From assembly GCF_016862215.1 (NCBI RefSeq), contig NZ_BOMN01000060.1:1-64000 (forward strand): a stretch of DNA of 64,000 nt, read 5' to 3'. Positions within the stretch are counted from its first letter, which is position 1. Each line of letters begins with the position of its first letter. Origin of the DNA: Winogradskya humida. GTDB lineage: Bacteria > Actinomycetota > Actinomycetes > Mycobacteriales > Micromonosporaceae. Below the pieces are notes generated by a model. That model saw only the letters and a program-made list of their open reading frames with translations. It did no database searches and was not told the DNA's origin. Below are positions 1-7,475 of the stretch, piece by piece. The translations under genes were made by a program, and so were the position numbers.

Positions 1-90
1 CCCGGGAGGCCCGGGAGGCCCGGGAGGCCCGGGAGGCCCGGGAGGCCCGGGAGGCCCGGGAGGCCCGGGAGGCCCGGGAGGCCCGGGAGG
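1..90. repeat. 9-bp tandem repeat (CCCGGGAGG x10)
   Basis: Ten perfect head-to-tail copies of CCCGGGAGG run from the first base of the window to position 90 and stop 7 bp before the stop codon of the DUF3000 gene. The array probably continues to the left of the window. Nine bases is a multiple of three, so the array would stay open if it lay inside a neighbouring gene, but no coding context is visible. Confidence 0.9.
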
Positions 91-97
91 CAGAACG

Positions 98-667
98 CTA
101 GGCGGTTGAGGCGCGCTGGCGGTTCAGGGACGTGACGCCGGGTGGGGGCAGGCCCGCGGTCGAGGCGAGCATGGTGCACCAGCCCTGCAGGTGGGCGCCG
201 AGGTCGTCGGAGGTGGGCGTCCAGGAGGCGCGGATCTCCAGGTCGGCGGTGGGCAGGGGGCCTGCCAGCTCGCCGAAGCGGGTCGACGCTGTCTGGGTGA
301 TCGTGCCACCGATCGCTGTGTACGCGGCCGCGTGCTGCTCGAGCCCGTCGGTGAGCCAGGTCCAGGCGACGGCGGGCAGCAGGGGATCGCCGGCCAGGTC
401 GGACTCCAGCTCGGCGGTGATGAGCGTCACGAGCCGCAGATTGCCCCGCCAGGCCTCGTGGCCGTCCGGGTCGTGCAGCAGGATCAGCCGGCCGCTCGCG
501 ACCTCTTCGCCGTCGCGCAGCACGGTGGCGCTGAGCGCGAAGCCGTACGGTGCGAGCCGTTGAGGTGCGGCGATCTCTTCGAGGAGGATCTCCTCGCGCG
601 GGGCAGCGGCCCGCAACCCTGCCACAGCGCGGGTGAACGCCTCGGGTGCAGCGGACGTAGGCGCCAT
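98..667 (-). CDS. DUF3000 domain-containing protein
   Basis: A 189-residue protein that I recognise as the actinobacterial DUF3000 family, which has no assigned biochemical function. It has no signal peptide or membrane segment, so it should be cytosolic. The body is conserved in style throughout (a PYGFALSATV stretch near residue 41 and a W-rich GHEAWRGNLRL stretch near residue 69). I placed the start at the ATG at 667. The frame stays open to 736, but that would run to within a few bases of the divergent hemE start. DUF3000 next to hemE is a recurrent actinobacterial arrangement, from memory of other genomes. Function cannot be given. Confidence 0.8.
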   Translation of the reverse strand: MAPTSAAPEAFTRAVAGLRAAAPREEILLEEIAAPQRLAPYGFALSATVLRDGEEVASGRLILLHDPDGHEAWRGNLRLVTLITAELESDLAGDPLLPAVAWTWLTDGLEQHAAAYTAIGGTITQTASTRFGELAGPLPTADLEIRASWTPTSDDLGAHLQGWCTMLASTAGLPPPGVTSLNRQRASTA

Positions 668-744
668 GCAAGGAAGGGTATGCCGATCACTGCCTCGTGT
701 CCGCGCGCGGCGCGCCGCACGCTCCCGTTCACTCACGTGGCACG

Positions 745-1782
745 ATGTCGCGGGTGAGCAACTCTCCCGCCGACTCCGCCCTCGTCCGCGCCGCCCGCGG
801 GCTGGAAGTGCCCCGCACCCCCGTCTGGTTCATGCGTCAGGCCGGCCGTTCGCTGCCGGAGTACCGCAAGATCCGGCAGGGTGTCGCCATGCTGGAGTCG
901 TGCCGCCGGCCGGAGCTGGTCACGGAGATAACCCTGCAGCCGGTCCGCCGCCACGGCGTCGACGCCGCCATCCTCTTCAGCGACATCGTGGTCCCGCTCG
1001 CGGCTGCCGGGATCGACCTCGACATCGTCCCCGGCACCGGGCCGGTCGTGGCCGAGCCGATCCGCACGGCGGCCGCGGTGGAGGCCCTGCGCCCGCTCGA
1101 CGCCACCGATGTGAGTTATGTCGCCGAGTCGGTCCGGCTGCTGCTGCCCGAGCTGGGTGCCACGCCGCTGATCGGGTTCGCGGGGGCGCCCTTCACGCTG
1201 GCGAGTTATCTCATCGAGGGCGGGCCCTCACGCACGTACCTCAAGACCAAAGCCATGATGTACGGCGACCCGCAGCTGTGGCACACGCTGTGTTCCCGCC
1301 TGGCCGACATCACCCTGACGTTCCTGCGGGTCCAGATCGACGCGGGTGTCAGCGCCGTCCAGCTCTTCGACTCGTGGGCGGGCGCGCTCTCCGAGGCGGA
1401 CTACCGCGAATACGTCATGCCGCACTCCACGCGCGTCCTGAGCGGCCTCGCCGACGCGGGTGTCCCGCGGATCCACTTCGGGGTCGGCACGGGTGTCCTG
1501 CTCGAGGCGATGGGCGAGGCGGGTGCGGACGTCGTCGGCGTCGACTGGCGTACCCCACTGGACCGTGCCGTGAGCGTCGTCGGCCCGGAGCGGTCCCTGC
1601 AGGGCAACCTGGACCCGGCGATCCTGTTCGCGCCGTGGGAGGTCGTCGAGCGCGAGACCCGGCGGGTGCTGGCGCAGGGCAGGGCCGCCCGCGGCCACAT
1701 CTTCAACCTCGGCCACGGCGTCATGCCGGAAACCGACCCGGACGTGCTCACGCGCCTGGTCGAGCTGGTCCACTCCGTCTGA
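745..1782 (+). CDS. hemE: Uroporphyrinogen decarboxylase
   Basis: HemE removes four acetate carboxyls from uroporphyrinogen III to give coproporphyrinogen III in cytosolic heme synthesis. The 345-residue length is normal for the family. The N-terminal signature VWFMRQAGRSLPEYR (about residues 27-41) and the second signature FAGAPFTLASY are intact, as is the C-terminal FNLGHGV stretch. The start at 745 (MSRVSNSP) places the first signature at the usual distance; a GTG at 754 and a GTG at 697 are alternatives. The 3' end overlaps the convergent folA gene by 35 bp. With hemY and hemQ on the other strand at 6.8-8.9 kb it supplies most of a coproporphyrin-dependent heme branch. Confidence 0.96.
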   Translation: MSRVSNSPADSALVRAARGLEVPRTPVWFMRQAGRSLPEYRKIRQGVAMLESCRRPELVTEITLQPVRRHGVDAAILFSDIVVPLAAAGIDLDIVPGTGPVVAEPIRTAAAVEALRPLDATDVSYVAESVRLLLPELGATPLIGFAGAPFTLASYLIEGGPSRTYLKTKAMMYGDPQLWHTLCSRLADITLTFLRVQIDAGVSAVQLFDSWAGALSEADYREYVMPHSTRVLSGLADAGVPRIHFGVGTGVLLEAMGEAGADVVGVDWRTPLDRAVSVVGPERSLQGNLDPAILFAPWEVVERETRRVLAQGRAARGHIFNLGHGVMPETDPDVLTRLVELVHSV

Positions 1783-2230
1783 GGTCCTCGACCACGTAGG
1801 CATCCGCCGGCTCGGCCTTCTTCAGCTGCCACTCGGGGCCGAGCTCTGGCGCCCAGGTGTCACCGTCGACGGCCAGGTCGATCCTGGTCCGCACGATGTG
1901 GCCGGCGTGGGGGAGCAGCGCGGCGTAGATCTCCGCGCCGCCCATCACCCAGAAGTCGTCGAGTTTGCTCAACAGTTCGTCGATCGAGGACAGCACCTCG
2001 GCGCCCGGCGCGGACCAGCCCGGGCGGCGGCTGAGAACGACGTTGCGGCGCCCGGGAAGGGGCCTGACCCTCTCGGGCAGCGACTCCCACGTGCCGCGGC
2101 CCATCACGACCGTGGCGCCCATCGTGCGCTCACGGAAGACCTTCTGCTCACCGGGAATCCGCCACGGAATCTCGCCCTCGTTCCCGATGACCCTGTTCTG
2201 CGCCTCGGCCCAGATCATGTGGATCGTCAT
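1748..2230 (-). CDS. folA: Dihydrofolate reductase
   Basis: A 160-residue single-domain DHFR that reduces 7,8-dihydrofolate to tetrahydrofolate with NADPH. Seen in the sequence: the substrate-loop stretch AEAQNRVIGNEGEIPW near the N-terminus, MGRGTWESLP for cofactor binding, and the VMGGAEIYA glycine motif near residue 100. The ATG at 2230 is preceded by GGGGG and overlaps the stop of a 17-codon mini-ORF (ATGA). ThyA lies directly upstream on the same strand, which makes sense because thymidylate synthase generates the dihydrofolate that this enzyme recycles. The tail overlaps hemE, and the last few residues (SGPARPGA) look non-conserved. Confidence 0.95.
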   Translation of the reverse strand: MTIHMIWAEAQNRVIGNEGEIPWRIPGEQKVFRERTMGATVVMGRGTWESLPERVRPLPGRRNVVLSRRPGWSAPGAEVLSSIDELLSKLDDFWVMGGAEIYAALLPHAGHIVRTRIDLAVDGDTWAPELGPEWQLKKAEPADAYVVEDLRRSGPARPGA

Positions 2231-2280
2231 GCTGAGCCCCCGGAGCGGCGCGGTTCGCGAAGTTCGGTGCGGTCGGTCAT
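2227..2280 (-). CDS. 17-codon mini-ORF linking thyA to folA
   Basis: Between thyA and folA a short frame, MTDRTELREPRRSGGSA, starts at the ATG at 2280, which overlaps the thyA stop as ATGA. It ends with a TGA (2229-2227) that overlaps the folA start codon, again as ATGA. A ribosome finishing thyA could therefore restart twice to reach folA. The peptide itself has no recognisable function, and chance cannot be excluded. The value of the frame is more likely translational coupling than the product. Confidence 0.35.
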   Translation of the reverse strand: MTDRTELREPRRSGGSA

Positions 2281-3074
2281 ACCGCGACCGGGGCCCGCAG
2301 AGCCGGGTGGTGCTGGTAGCCCTCGAGCGCGAAGTCTTCGTACCTGTAGTCGAAGAGTGAGGGGGCCGGGGCGAGCTTGAGGGCGGGGAAGTCATACGCC
2401 TCCCGGCTGAGCTGTTCGCGGACCTGCTCGACGTGGTTGGAGTAGACGTGGCAGTCGCCGCCGACCCAGATGAAGTCGCCGGGGACCAGCCCGGACTGCT
2501 CGGCGATCATGTGCGTGAGCAGCGCATAGCTCGCGATGTTGAACGGCACGCCGAGGAACATGTCGGCGCTGCGCTGGTAGAGCTGGCAGCTCAGCCGGCC
2601 GTCGGCCACGTAGAACTGGAACATGGCGTGGCACGGGGCGAGGGCCATCTCGGGCAGCTGGGCGACGTTCCAGGCGGAGACGATCATGCGCCGGGAGTCG
2701 GGGTCGCGTTTCAGCGTGGCGAGCAGTTCGGTGATCTGGTCGGCGTGACCGCCGTCCGGGGTGGGCCAGGAGCGCCACTGCTTGCCGTAGACCGGGCCGA
2801 GCTCGCCGTTGTCGTCGGCCCACTCGTCCCAGATGGAGACGCCCTGCTCGCGCAGCCAGGCGACGTTGCTGTCGCCGCGCAGGAACCAGAGCAGCTCGAC
2901 CGCGACCGACTTGAAGTGCACGCGCTTGGTCGTGACCAGCGGGAAGCCCTGCGAGAGGTCGTAACGCAGCCGCTCGCCGAAGAGGCTGACCGTTCCCGTG
3001 CCGGTGCGGTCCGCTTTGGGGACCCCGGTCTCGAGGACACGTCGGAGCAACTCTTCGTACTGGGTGTCGGGCAT
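2277..3074 (-). CDS. thyA: Thymidylate synthase
   Basis: ThyA makes dTMP from dUMP using methylenetetrahydrofolate. The 265-residue product has the normal bacterial ThyA length. Seen: DRTGTGT near residue 22, FPLVTTKRVHFKS, WFLRGDSNV, the SRRMIVSAWN phosphate-binding stretch, the catalytic cysteine in LAPCHAMFQFYV, and the dUMP-binding DMFLGVPFNIASYALL and HVYSNH segments. I chose the ATG at 3074 (MPDTQYEELL), which matches relatives; a GTG three codons upstream (3083) is possible. It heads the thyA/mini-ORF/folA unit on the minus strand. Confidence 0.96.
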   Translation of the reverse strand: MPDTQYEELLRRVLETGVPKADRTGTGTVSLFGERLRYDLSQGFPLVTTKRVHFKSVAVELLWFLRGDSNVAWLREQGVSIWDEWADDNGELGPVYGKQWRSWPTPDGGHADQITELLATLKRDPDSRRMIVSAWNVAQLPEMALAPCHAMFQFYVADGRLSCQLYQRSADMFLGVPFNIASYALLTHMIAEQSGLVPGDFIWVGGDCHVYSNHVEQVREQLSREAYDFPALKLAPAPSLFDYRYEDFALEGYQHHPALRAPVAV

Positions 3075-3144
3075 GGCCGACACGTTAACGCGCCGCGCCG
3101 TGCCGCCCGTGGTTGTTACCGGTCGGCGCGGCGCGGGTCACACG

Positions 3145-3393
3145 TCATCGGGACCAGGCGTCGCTCATCGCCGAGATCTGTTGATTGAGCTGTGCCAGGT
3201 CGCGGTTGGGCTCTTCCTTCTCCGCCGGTTCGGCGTGAAAGCCGAGCTGTGTGCCGAGCTGCTGCCATCTGTCGAACAGGATGGCTTCGATCAGAACGTT
3301 CTTGACTTCGTCGTGGGCCTCCTGAAGCTCCTTGACGGCAGCCTCGTAGCGCTCCACCTTCTTCAGCAGCTCAGAACCCTCGTAATTGCTCAT
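3145..3393 (-). CDS. Small helical hypothetical protein
   Basis: An 82-residue acidic protein with no family that I recognise. From about residue 5 to 60 it is rich in Leu, Glu, Lys and Ala in heptad-like order (SELLKKVERYEAAVKELQEA), suggesting one or two amphipathic helices or a coiled coil; the C-terminal part is Gln/Asn rich (LAQLNQQISAMSDAW). There is no export signal. The ATG at 3393 lies 45 bp downstream of the DUF397 gene on the same strand, so the two may be cotranscribed. An upstream in-frame start at 3486 would overlap DUF397 and looks wrong. Confidence 0.6.
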   Translation of the reverse strand: MSNYEGSELLKKVERYEAAVKELQEAHDEVKNVLIEAILFDRWQQLGTQLGFHAEPAEKEEPNRDLAQLNQQISAMSDAWSR

Positions 3394-3437
3394 GTCCCAA
3401 CCGTAACGGGAGATGAAGGTTGTTCGGGTTGATATCG

Positions 3438-3644
3438 CTACAGGTCGAACTCGCCGTCTTTGGCCCCACCCACGAAGGCATCCCATTCGGCGGGCGTGAA
3501 GAAGAGCACATCGCCCTCCGGGCGCCGTGAATCACGCACGGCCACCCCATTGTCCAGCAGGGCGACCTCAACGGCCGCTTCCTCGGACTTTGCACTGCGG
3601 CGCCACACTGCGCCGCTCAGATCTGCCTCGAACTTCTTCACCAC
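3438..3644 (-). CDS. DUF397 domain-containing protein
   Basis: A 68-residue member of the DUF397 family, recognised by the series WRRSAKSEEAAVEVALL, GVAVRDSRRPEG and FTPAEWDAFVGGAKDGEF, which covers the entire protein. DUF397 proteins are abundant in sporulating actinobacteria and are usually found beside XRE-type HTH regulators, sometimes described as antitoxin-like or developmental partners. No such HTH gene is adjacent here, so this copy is an orphan apart from the small helical protein downstream. Function is not established from sequence. Confidence 0.82.
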   Translation of the reverse strand: MVKKFEADLSGAVWRRSAKSEEAAVEVALLDNGVAVRDSRRPEGDVLFFTPAEWDAFVGGAKDGEFDL

Positions 3645-3704
3645 GGCGCACAGTCTGCCATCAGCTGCGAAATACGTCCCCGAAAGGATGACGTACTCTG
3701 GCGT

Positions 3705-4442
3705 GTGCTCGTTTCTACCGATCTTCGACTAAAAGCTTGGACCCGGTCGCTCCGTAAGCCTATGTCGCTTTTCGGGGCCGCGGCGTTGTTGCTCGCCACG
3801 GGTCCGGCCGCTCCGGCGGCACCGGTGAAACCGGCGGCACAAGCACCGGAGCGGTCCCCGAGGGCGTACGGTCCGGCGGTTCCCAAGCAGGCCAGGACAG
3901 TGGCGCTGACGTTCGATGACGGGCCGTCCCGTTACACGCCGCAGATTCTCGCCGTGCTGCGCCGGCACCACGTGCATGCCACGTTCTGCATGCTGGGTGA
4001 CGAGGCCCGCCGATACCCCGAGCTCGCCCGCCAGGTCGTCGCCGAGGGGCACCAGGTCTGCAACCACAGCCGCGATCACGCCAACCTGCAGAAGGCCTCG
4101 ACGGCCAAGGTCCGCGCGGAGGTCACCAAGGCGCAGAAACAGATCAAGAAGGCCACCGAGGTGACACCCAAGGTCTTCCGCTTCCCATACGGTGCGTCGG
4201 ACAGCCAGGCCCGCAAGGTCGTCCATGGGTACGGTCTCCGCGTACTCGGCTGGAATGTCGACCCCGAGGACTGGACCCGTCCGCCGGCCAAGAAGATCAC
4301 CACCCGGATCACCGCGCACGTCAAGAACGGTTCCGTGGTCCTGATGCACGACGGCGGCGGGGACCGGAGTCACACCGCCGCCTCGCTCGAAGCCACCATC
4401 ACCCGGCTCCGGGCCCGTGGATACACGTTCGTCCTCGCCTAG
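3705..4442 (+). CDS. Secreted polysaccharide deacetylase (NodB homology)
   Basis: A 245-residue exported carbohydrate esterase 4 enzyme, expected to de-N-acetylate peptidoglycan, chitin or a related glycan outside the cell. The N-terminus carries basic residues followed by the hydrophobic run MSLFGAAALLLATGPA, i.e. a signal peptide. All NodB motifs are present: TFDDGP (base and metal Asp), NHSRDH (metal His pair), RFPYGA, the DPEDW motif and VVLMHDG near the C-terminus. The GTG at 3705 gives a better signal peptide than the internal ATG at 3762. Its stop codon and that of convergent wrbA share the palindrome CTAG. The natural substrate cannot be told from sequence. Confidence 0.9.
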   Translation: MLVSTDLRLKAWTRSLRKPMSLFGAAALLLATGPAAPAAPVKPAAQAPERSPRAYGPAVPKQARTVALTFDDGPSRYTPQILAVLRRHHVHATFCMLGDEARRYPELARQVVAEGHQVCNHSRDHANLQKASTAKVRAEVTKAQKQIKKATEVTPKVFRFPYGASDSQARKVVHGYGLRVLGWNVDPEDWTRPPAKKITTRITAHVKNGSVVLMHDGGGDRSHTAASLEATITRLRARGYTFVLA

Positions 4443-5044
4443 GCGGCGAGCTTGGCACCGATCTCGACGATGCGCTGGGCCAGGTGGTCCAGTGCCGCCG
4501 TCGTGGCGTCGCTCAGCGGGTCGTCGTTGGTGGCGCCCGTGACGTGCGAGACGCCGTAGGGGTTGCCGTCGGCGAACTTCAGCGGGTCGGTGTAACCGGG
4601 CGGCACGATGACGCCGCCGAAGTGGTAGATCGAGTTGTAGAGCGCCAGCAGGGTCGACTCCTGGCCGCCGTGCGCGGTCTGGCTGGCGGTGAAGCCGGCG
4701 TAGGCCTTGTTCGCCAGCAGGCCCTGGCCCCACTGCGCGCCGAGCGTGTCGAGGAACTGCTTGAGCTGGCTCGCCACGTTGCCGTAGCGGGTCGGGGTGC
4801 CGAGCAGCACCGCGTTGGCCCACACGATGTCGTCCGCGGTCGCCTTCGGGTCGTTCTTGGTGCGATCGAAGTGCTGGCTCCAGGCCGTGTTGGAGGCGAT
4901 GGCCTCCTCGGGTGCGAGCTCGGCGACCTGGCGCAGCCGCACCTCGGCACCGGCCTTCTCGCCGGCCTGCTGGAGTCGCTCCGCCATGCCGTGGATCGTT
5001 CCGGTGGACGAGTAGTAGATGATCGCCAGTTTCACGTTCGCCAC
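4439..5044 (-). CDS. wrbA: NAD(P)H:quinone oxidoreductase, WrbA type
   Basis: A flavodoxin-like enzyme that reduces quinones with NAD(P)H by two electrons, thought to limit redox cycling. The 201-residue protein shows the FMN phosphate-binding loop IIYYSSTGTIHGMAE at residues 6-20, the GTPTRYGN isoalloxazine loop, and the FTASQTAHGGQE stretch typical of WrbA. The GTG at 5044 is preferred because GGAAGGGG lies 7 bp upstream; a TTG at 5077 is an alternative. An inverted repeat lies just upstream at 5059-5080. It converges on the deacetylase gene with a 4-bp overlap. Confidence 0.92.
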   Translation of the reverse strand: MANVKLAIIYYSSTGTIHGMAERLQQAGEKAGAEVRLRQVAELAPEEAIASNTAWSQHFDRTKNDPKATADDIVWANAVLLGTPTRYGNVASQLKQFLDTLGAQWGQGLLANKAYAGFTASQTAHGGQESTLLALYNSIYHFGGVIVPPGYTDPLKFADGNPYGVSHVTGATNDDPLSDATTAALDHLAQRIVEIGAKLAA

Positions 5045-5058
5045 GAGAGCCCCTTCCG

Positions 5059-5080
5059 TAGTTGTTTGCACCGTCAACTA
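5059..5080. promoter_or_regulatory. Inverted repeat upstream of wrbA (TAGTTG-N10-CAACTA)
   Basis: Arms TAGTTG (5059-5064) and CAACTA (5075-5080) are perfect reverse complements, one helical turn apart, 15 bp upstream of the preferred wrbA GTG. A related half site (GGTAGTT) follows at 5084. This is the size of a winged-helix regulator site such as HxlR or MarR, which often control flavin quinone reductases. No regulator gene is adjacent, so the assignment is a guess. Confidence 0.35.
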
Positions 5081-5116
5081 ACGGTAGTTCGTTCCCGGGG
5101 AGGGCGAGGTGAAACT

Positions 5117-5392
5117 CTAGAGAAGCAACTCGCTGCCGTGCGGCCCCACGCCGTCGGCCTGCTCGTCGTCCAGCCAGACGCCGTCCGAGGCCAGGTAACG
5201 GAACTTGTGGTGGCCCGGGGCGAGGTTCACCGTGATGGTGCGGGTGCCGTCGCGGCGCACCTTCAGCTCGTGCAGCCCCGGCTTCCAGCCGTTGAACGTG
5301 CCCACCACGCTCACCGTCCCGGCGGGTGCGTCGCTGGGCAGGCAGAACGTCACCCGGGTCTTGTTGCCGAACAGCTTGCTTCGCTTGATCAT
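5117..5392 (-). CDS. Small glycogen-binding-domain (AMPK1_CBM/isoamylase-early-set) protein
   Basis: A 91-residue stand-alone immunoglobulin-like carbohydrate-binding domain of the CBM48 type, as found in AMPK beta subunits and at the start of glycogen-branching enzymes. Seen: VSVVGTFNGWKPGLHELK (residues about 28-45), TRTITVNLAPGHHKFRYL and the GVWLDDEQAD strand, the normal order for the fold. There is no catalytic domain, signal peptide or membrane segment. It may bind glycogen or act as a small scaffold, and its partner is unknown. The ATG at 5392 (MIKRSKLFG) is preferred over the one at 5404. Confidence 0.8.
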   Translation of the reverse strand: MIKRSKLFGNKTRVTFCLPSDAPAGTVSVVGTFNGWKPGLHELKVRRDGTRTITVNLAPGHHKFRYLASDGVWLDDEQADGVGPHGSELLL

Positions 5393-5469
5393 CTTCGCTC
5401 CCAAGGCTCCGGCCTCCGGTCAGAACAACGCCCGAGGATACGGGAAGTCACGGCCTTTAGAATTTTGAG

Positions 5470-5913
5470 ATGCACCCCGAGCCCCATGACGAGATCCGCG
5501 CGGCGTCGTTCCGCGATCTCGGCGTCAACACGCTCTACGCGATCCTGAAGCTGCGCGTCGACGTCTTCGTCGTCGAGCAGAAGTGCGCATACCCCGATCT
5601 GGACGGCCGCGACGCCGAGCCGGGCACCCGGCACGTGTGGATCGAGCGCGGCGGCGAGATCCTGGCCTGCCTGCGGATCCTGGACGACGGCGAGGTCGAG
5701 CGGATCGGGCGTGTCGTGACGGCGCCGTCCGCGCGCGGGGGCGGGTATGCGAGCCGGCTCATCGAGCACGCGCTCGAGATCATCGGCCGTCGGCCCAGCG
5801 TCCTGGAGGCTCAAGCGCATCTGGCCGGCTTCTACGGGCGGTTCGGCTTCGAGACCGTGGGCGCTGAGTACCTCGAGGACGGCATTCCGCACGTACCCAT
5901 GAAGCGCCCTTAA
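5470..5913 (+). CDS. GNAT N-acetyltransferase, ElaA type
   Basis: A 147-residue cytosolic acetyltransferase of the ElaA branch of the GNAT superfamily. Seen: LYAILKLRVDVFVVEQKCAY near residue 22, the ElaA hallmark; ERIGRVVTAPSARGGGYASRLIEHAL, the acetyl-CoA pyrophosphate loop; and AQAHLAGFYGRFGFETVG near residue 114. Its acceptor substrate is unknown in the family. It converges on the Hpt gene, with the two stops overlapping by 4 bp. Confidence 0.88.
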   Translation: MHPEPHDEIRAASFRDLGVNTLYAILKLRVDVFVVEQKCAYPDLDGRDAEPGTRHVWIERGGEILACLRILDDGEVERIGRVVTAPSARGGGYASRLIEHALEIIGRRPSVLEAQAHLAGFYGRFGFETVGAEYLEDGIPHVPMKRP

Positions 5914-6284
5914 AGCTCTTCCGCGAGGCCGGCGCAGATCGGCTCGATCCGCTGGTAGGTGGCACGGATCCGGTCCAGGGTGGACAGCGGGTCCGGCAGG
6001 TCTCCGGCCCGGGCGGTGTCCTCCAGATCGGCGAGGAGCGTGCTCATGGCCTGGATGCCCAGGTTGGCCGCCGAGCCCTTGAGGGCGTGCGCCTGGTCCC
6101 GCACCTGCTCGGTGTCGCCCGCGTTCAGTGCTTCGGCCAGGCCGTCGATGGCCGCCGGCGTCTTCGCAACGTACGAAGTGAGCAGCCGGACCATCAGCTT
6201 CCGTTCCGGTTCCGACGGTGCGGGTCCGCAGATCTCGCCGAGCCGCGCCTGGATACCGGCGCGGTCGGCCCCGGCGTCTACCAA
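5910..6284 (-). CDS. Histidine phosphotransfer (Hpt) domain protein
   Basis: A 124-residue all-helical Hpt protein that would carry a phosphoryl group on histidine between receiver domains. The phospho-acceptor motif QAHALKGSAANLG is intact around residue 66, with His as acceptor. The only plausible start is the TTG at 6284, which overlaps the end of the upstream response-regulator gene by 7 bp, so the two are cotranscribed and probably coupled. No histidine kinase is encoded nearby, so the pair is likely an output or shunt module for a kinase elsewhere. Confidence 0.85.
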   Translation of the reverse strand: MVDAGADRAGIQARLGEICGPAPSEPERKLMVRLLTSYVAKTPAAIDGLAEALNAGDTEQVRDQAHALKGSAANLGIQAMSTLLADLEDTARAGDLPDPLSTLDRIRATYQRIEPICAGLAEEL

Positions 6285-6691
6285 TCGTCCGGAGCGTCGA
6301 CGGGGCGAGGGAGCAGGCTCTGCACGGTGCTCGCCAGGACGTCCGGGCTGACCGGCTTCTCGAGGTACGGCGCGCCGCCCTGGACGATGCCGGAGCTGAG
6401 CGCCACGTGCCGGGGAATGCCGCTCACGTAGACGATCTTCATCCGCGGGTAGACCGTACTGACCCAGCGGGCCAGGCCACCGGTGGTGTCGCCGGGCAGC
6501 GAGAGATCGGCGATGAGTACGTCGATCTTGCCGGACCGCTGCTTGCAGATCTCGGTCGCGGCGTCCGTGCCCGCGGCGGACAGCACCTCGAAGCCCCGGC
6601 GCTCCAGCGAGTAGGACATGACGTCACGCACGTCAGCGTCGTCCTCGACGATCAGGACAACGGGCAGTGAACCGCTTGATGGCTTAGTCAT
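6278..6691 (-). CDS. Single-domain response regulator (receiver only)
   Basis: A 137-residue CheY-like receiver with no output domain. Seen: acidic pair EDD (residues 16-18), the phospho-acceptor Asp in VLIADLSLPGD near residue 60, the Thr/Ser switch in VYVSGIP, and the conserved Lys in YLEKPVSP. The product of the next gene, an Hpt protein, is its obvious phosphotransfer partner. The ATG at 6691 abuts an 11-bp perfect hairpin (6692-6719), leaving no room for a Shine-Dalgarno site; leaderless translation is one explanation. Confidence 0.9.
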   Translation of the reverse strand: MTKPSSGSLPVVLIVEDDADVRDVMSYSLERRGFEVLSAAGTDAATEICKQRSGKIDVLIADLSLPGDTTGGLARWVSTVYPRMKIVYVSGIPRHVALSSGIVQGGAPYLEKPVSPDVLASTVQSLLPRPVDAPDDW

Positions 6692-6719
6692 CGCGGGCCC
6701 GACGCTAATCGGGCCCGCG
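6692..6719 (-). terminator. Perfect 11-bp hairpin between hemQ and the response regulator
   Basis: Arms CGCGGGCCCGA (6692-6702) and TCGGGCCCGCG (6709-6719) enclose a 6-base loop. It lies 51 bp downstream of the hemQ stop and ends exactly where the response-regulator ATG begins. It most simply terminates the hemY-hemQ transcript, but because it touches the next start codon it may also insulate or occlude that gene. No long T-run follows, as is common in high-GC actinobacteria. Confidence 0.65.
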
Positions 6720-6770
6720 GCTTCTGTGGCTCAAACCGCGACTCTGTCGCCCTTTAAGGTGATGACCGCC

Positions 6771-7475
6771 TTACGGCAGGGTCGCGACGATCTCGGTGAC
6801 CGAGCGGCGGCGTCCGGTGTAGAACGGCACCTCCTCGCGGACGTGCCGGCGGGCGGTCGAGGCGCGCAGGTCACGCATCAGGTCGACGATGCGGTGCAGC
6901 TCGTCCGCCTCGAACGCGAGGATCCACTCGTAGTCGCCGAGCGCGAACGACGCGACCGTGTTGGCCCGCACGTCGGGGTATCCGCGCGCCATCTTGCCGT
7001 GCTCGGCGAGCATGAAGCGGCGCTCCTCGTCGGGCAGGATGTACCACTCGTAGGAGCGGACGAACGGGTACACGCTGATGTAGGGCCGCGGGGTCTCGTC
7101 CGCGAGGAACGCCGGCAGGTGGCTCCGGTTGAACTCGGCCGGGCGGTGCAGCGCCATCTGGGACCAGACCGGGGTGAGGTGCCGGCCCAGCGCCGTGCGG
7201 CGGAACAGCCCGTAGGCGTCCTGCAGCGCGTCGGAGGTGCTCGCGTGCCACCAGATCATGATGTCGGCGTCGGCCCGCAGCCCGGACACGTCGTAGGTCC
7301 CGCGGACCGTGACGTCCTTGCCGCCGAGCTGCTCGAACAGCGCGTCGACCTCGCCCGCGAGCTCGTCGCGCAACGCGGGCAGCGGCGTCGTGGCGCGGAA
7401 GACCGACCACATGGTGTAACGGATCGTGGCGTTGAGCTCGTTGATCCGGGCGGCATTGCTTTGGGGCTCGCTCAT
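6771..7475 (-). CDS. hemQ: Coproheme decarboxylase HemQ (ChdC)
   Basis: HemQ oxidatively decarboxylates the 2- and 4-propionates of coproheme to give heme b, the last step of the coproporphyrin-dependent pathway of Gram-positive bacteria. The 234-residue protein is a chlorite-dismutase-like ferredoxin fold. Seen: IRYTMWSVFRA near residue 18, DIMIWWHAST, the SVYPFVRSYEWYILP stretch carrying the reactive-tyrosine region, the EHGKMARGYPDV heme-proximal segment, and ALGDYEWILAFE. The ATG at 7475 overlaps the hemY stop (ATGA), showing coupling. The frame continues upstream to 7838, but that extension is antisense to nothing known and lies inside hemY. Confidence 0.95.
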   Translation of the reverse strand: MSEPQSNAARINELNATIRYTMWSVFRATTPLPALRDELAGEVDALFEQLGGKDVTVRGTYDVSGLRADADIMIWWHASTSDALQDAYGLFRRTALGRHLTPVWSQMALHRPAEFNRSHLPAFLADETPRPYISVYPFVRSYEWYILPDEERRFMLAEHGKMARGYPDVRANTVASFALGDYEWILAFEADELHRIVDLMRDLRASTARRHVREEVPFYTGRRRSVTEIVATLP

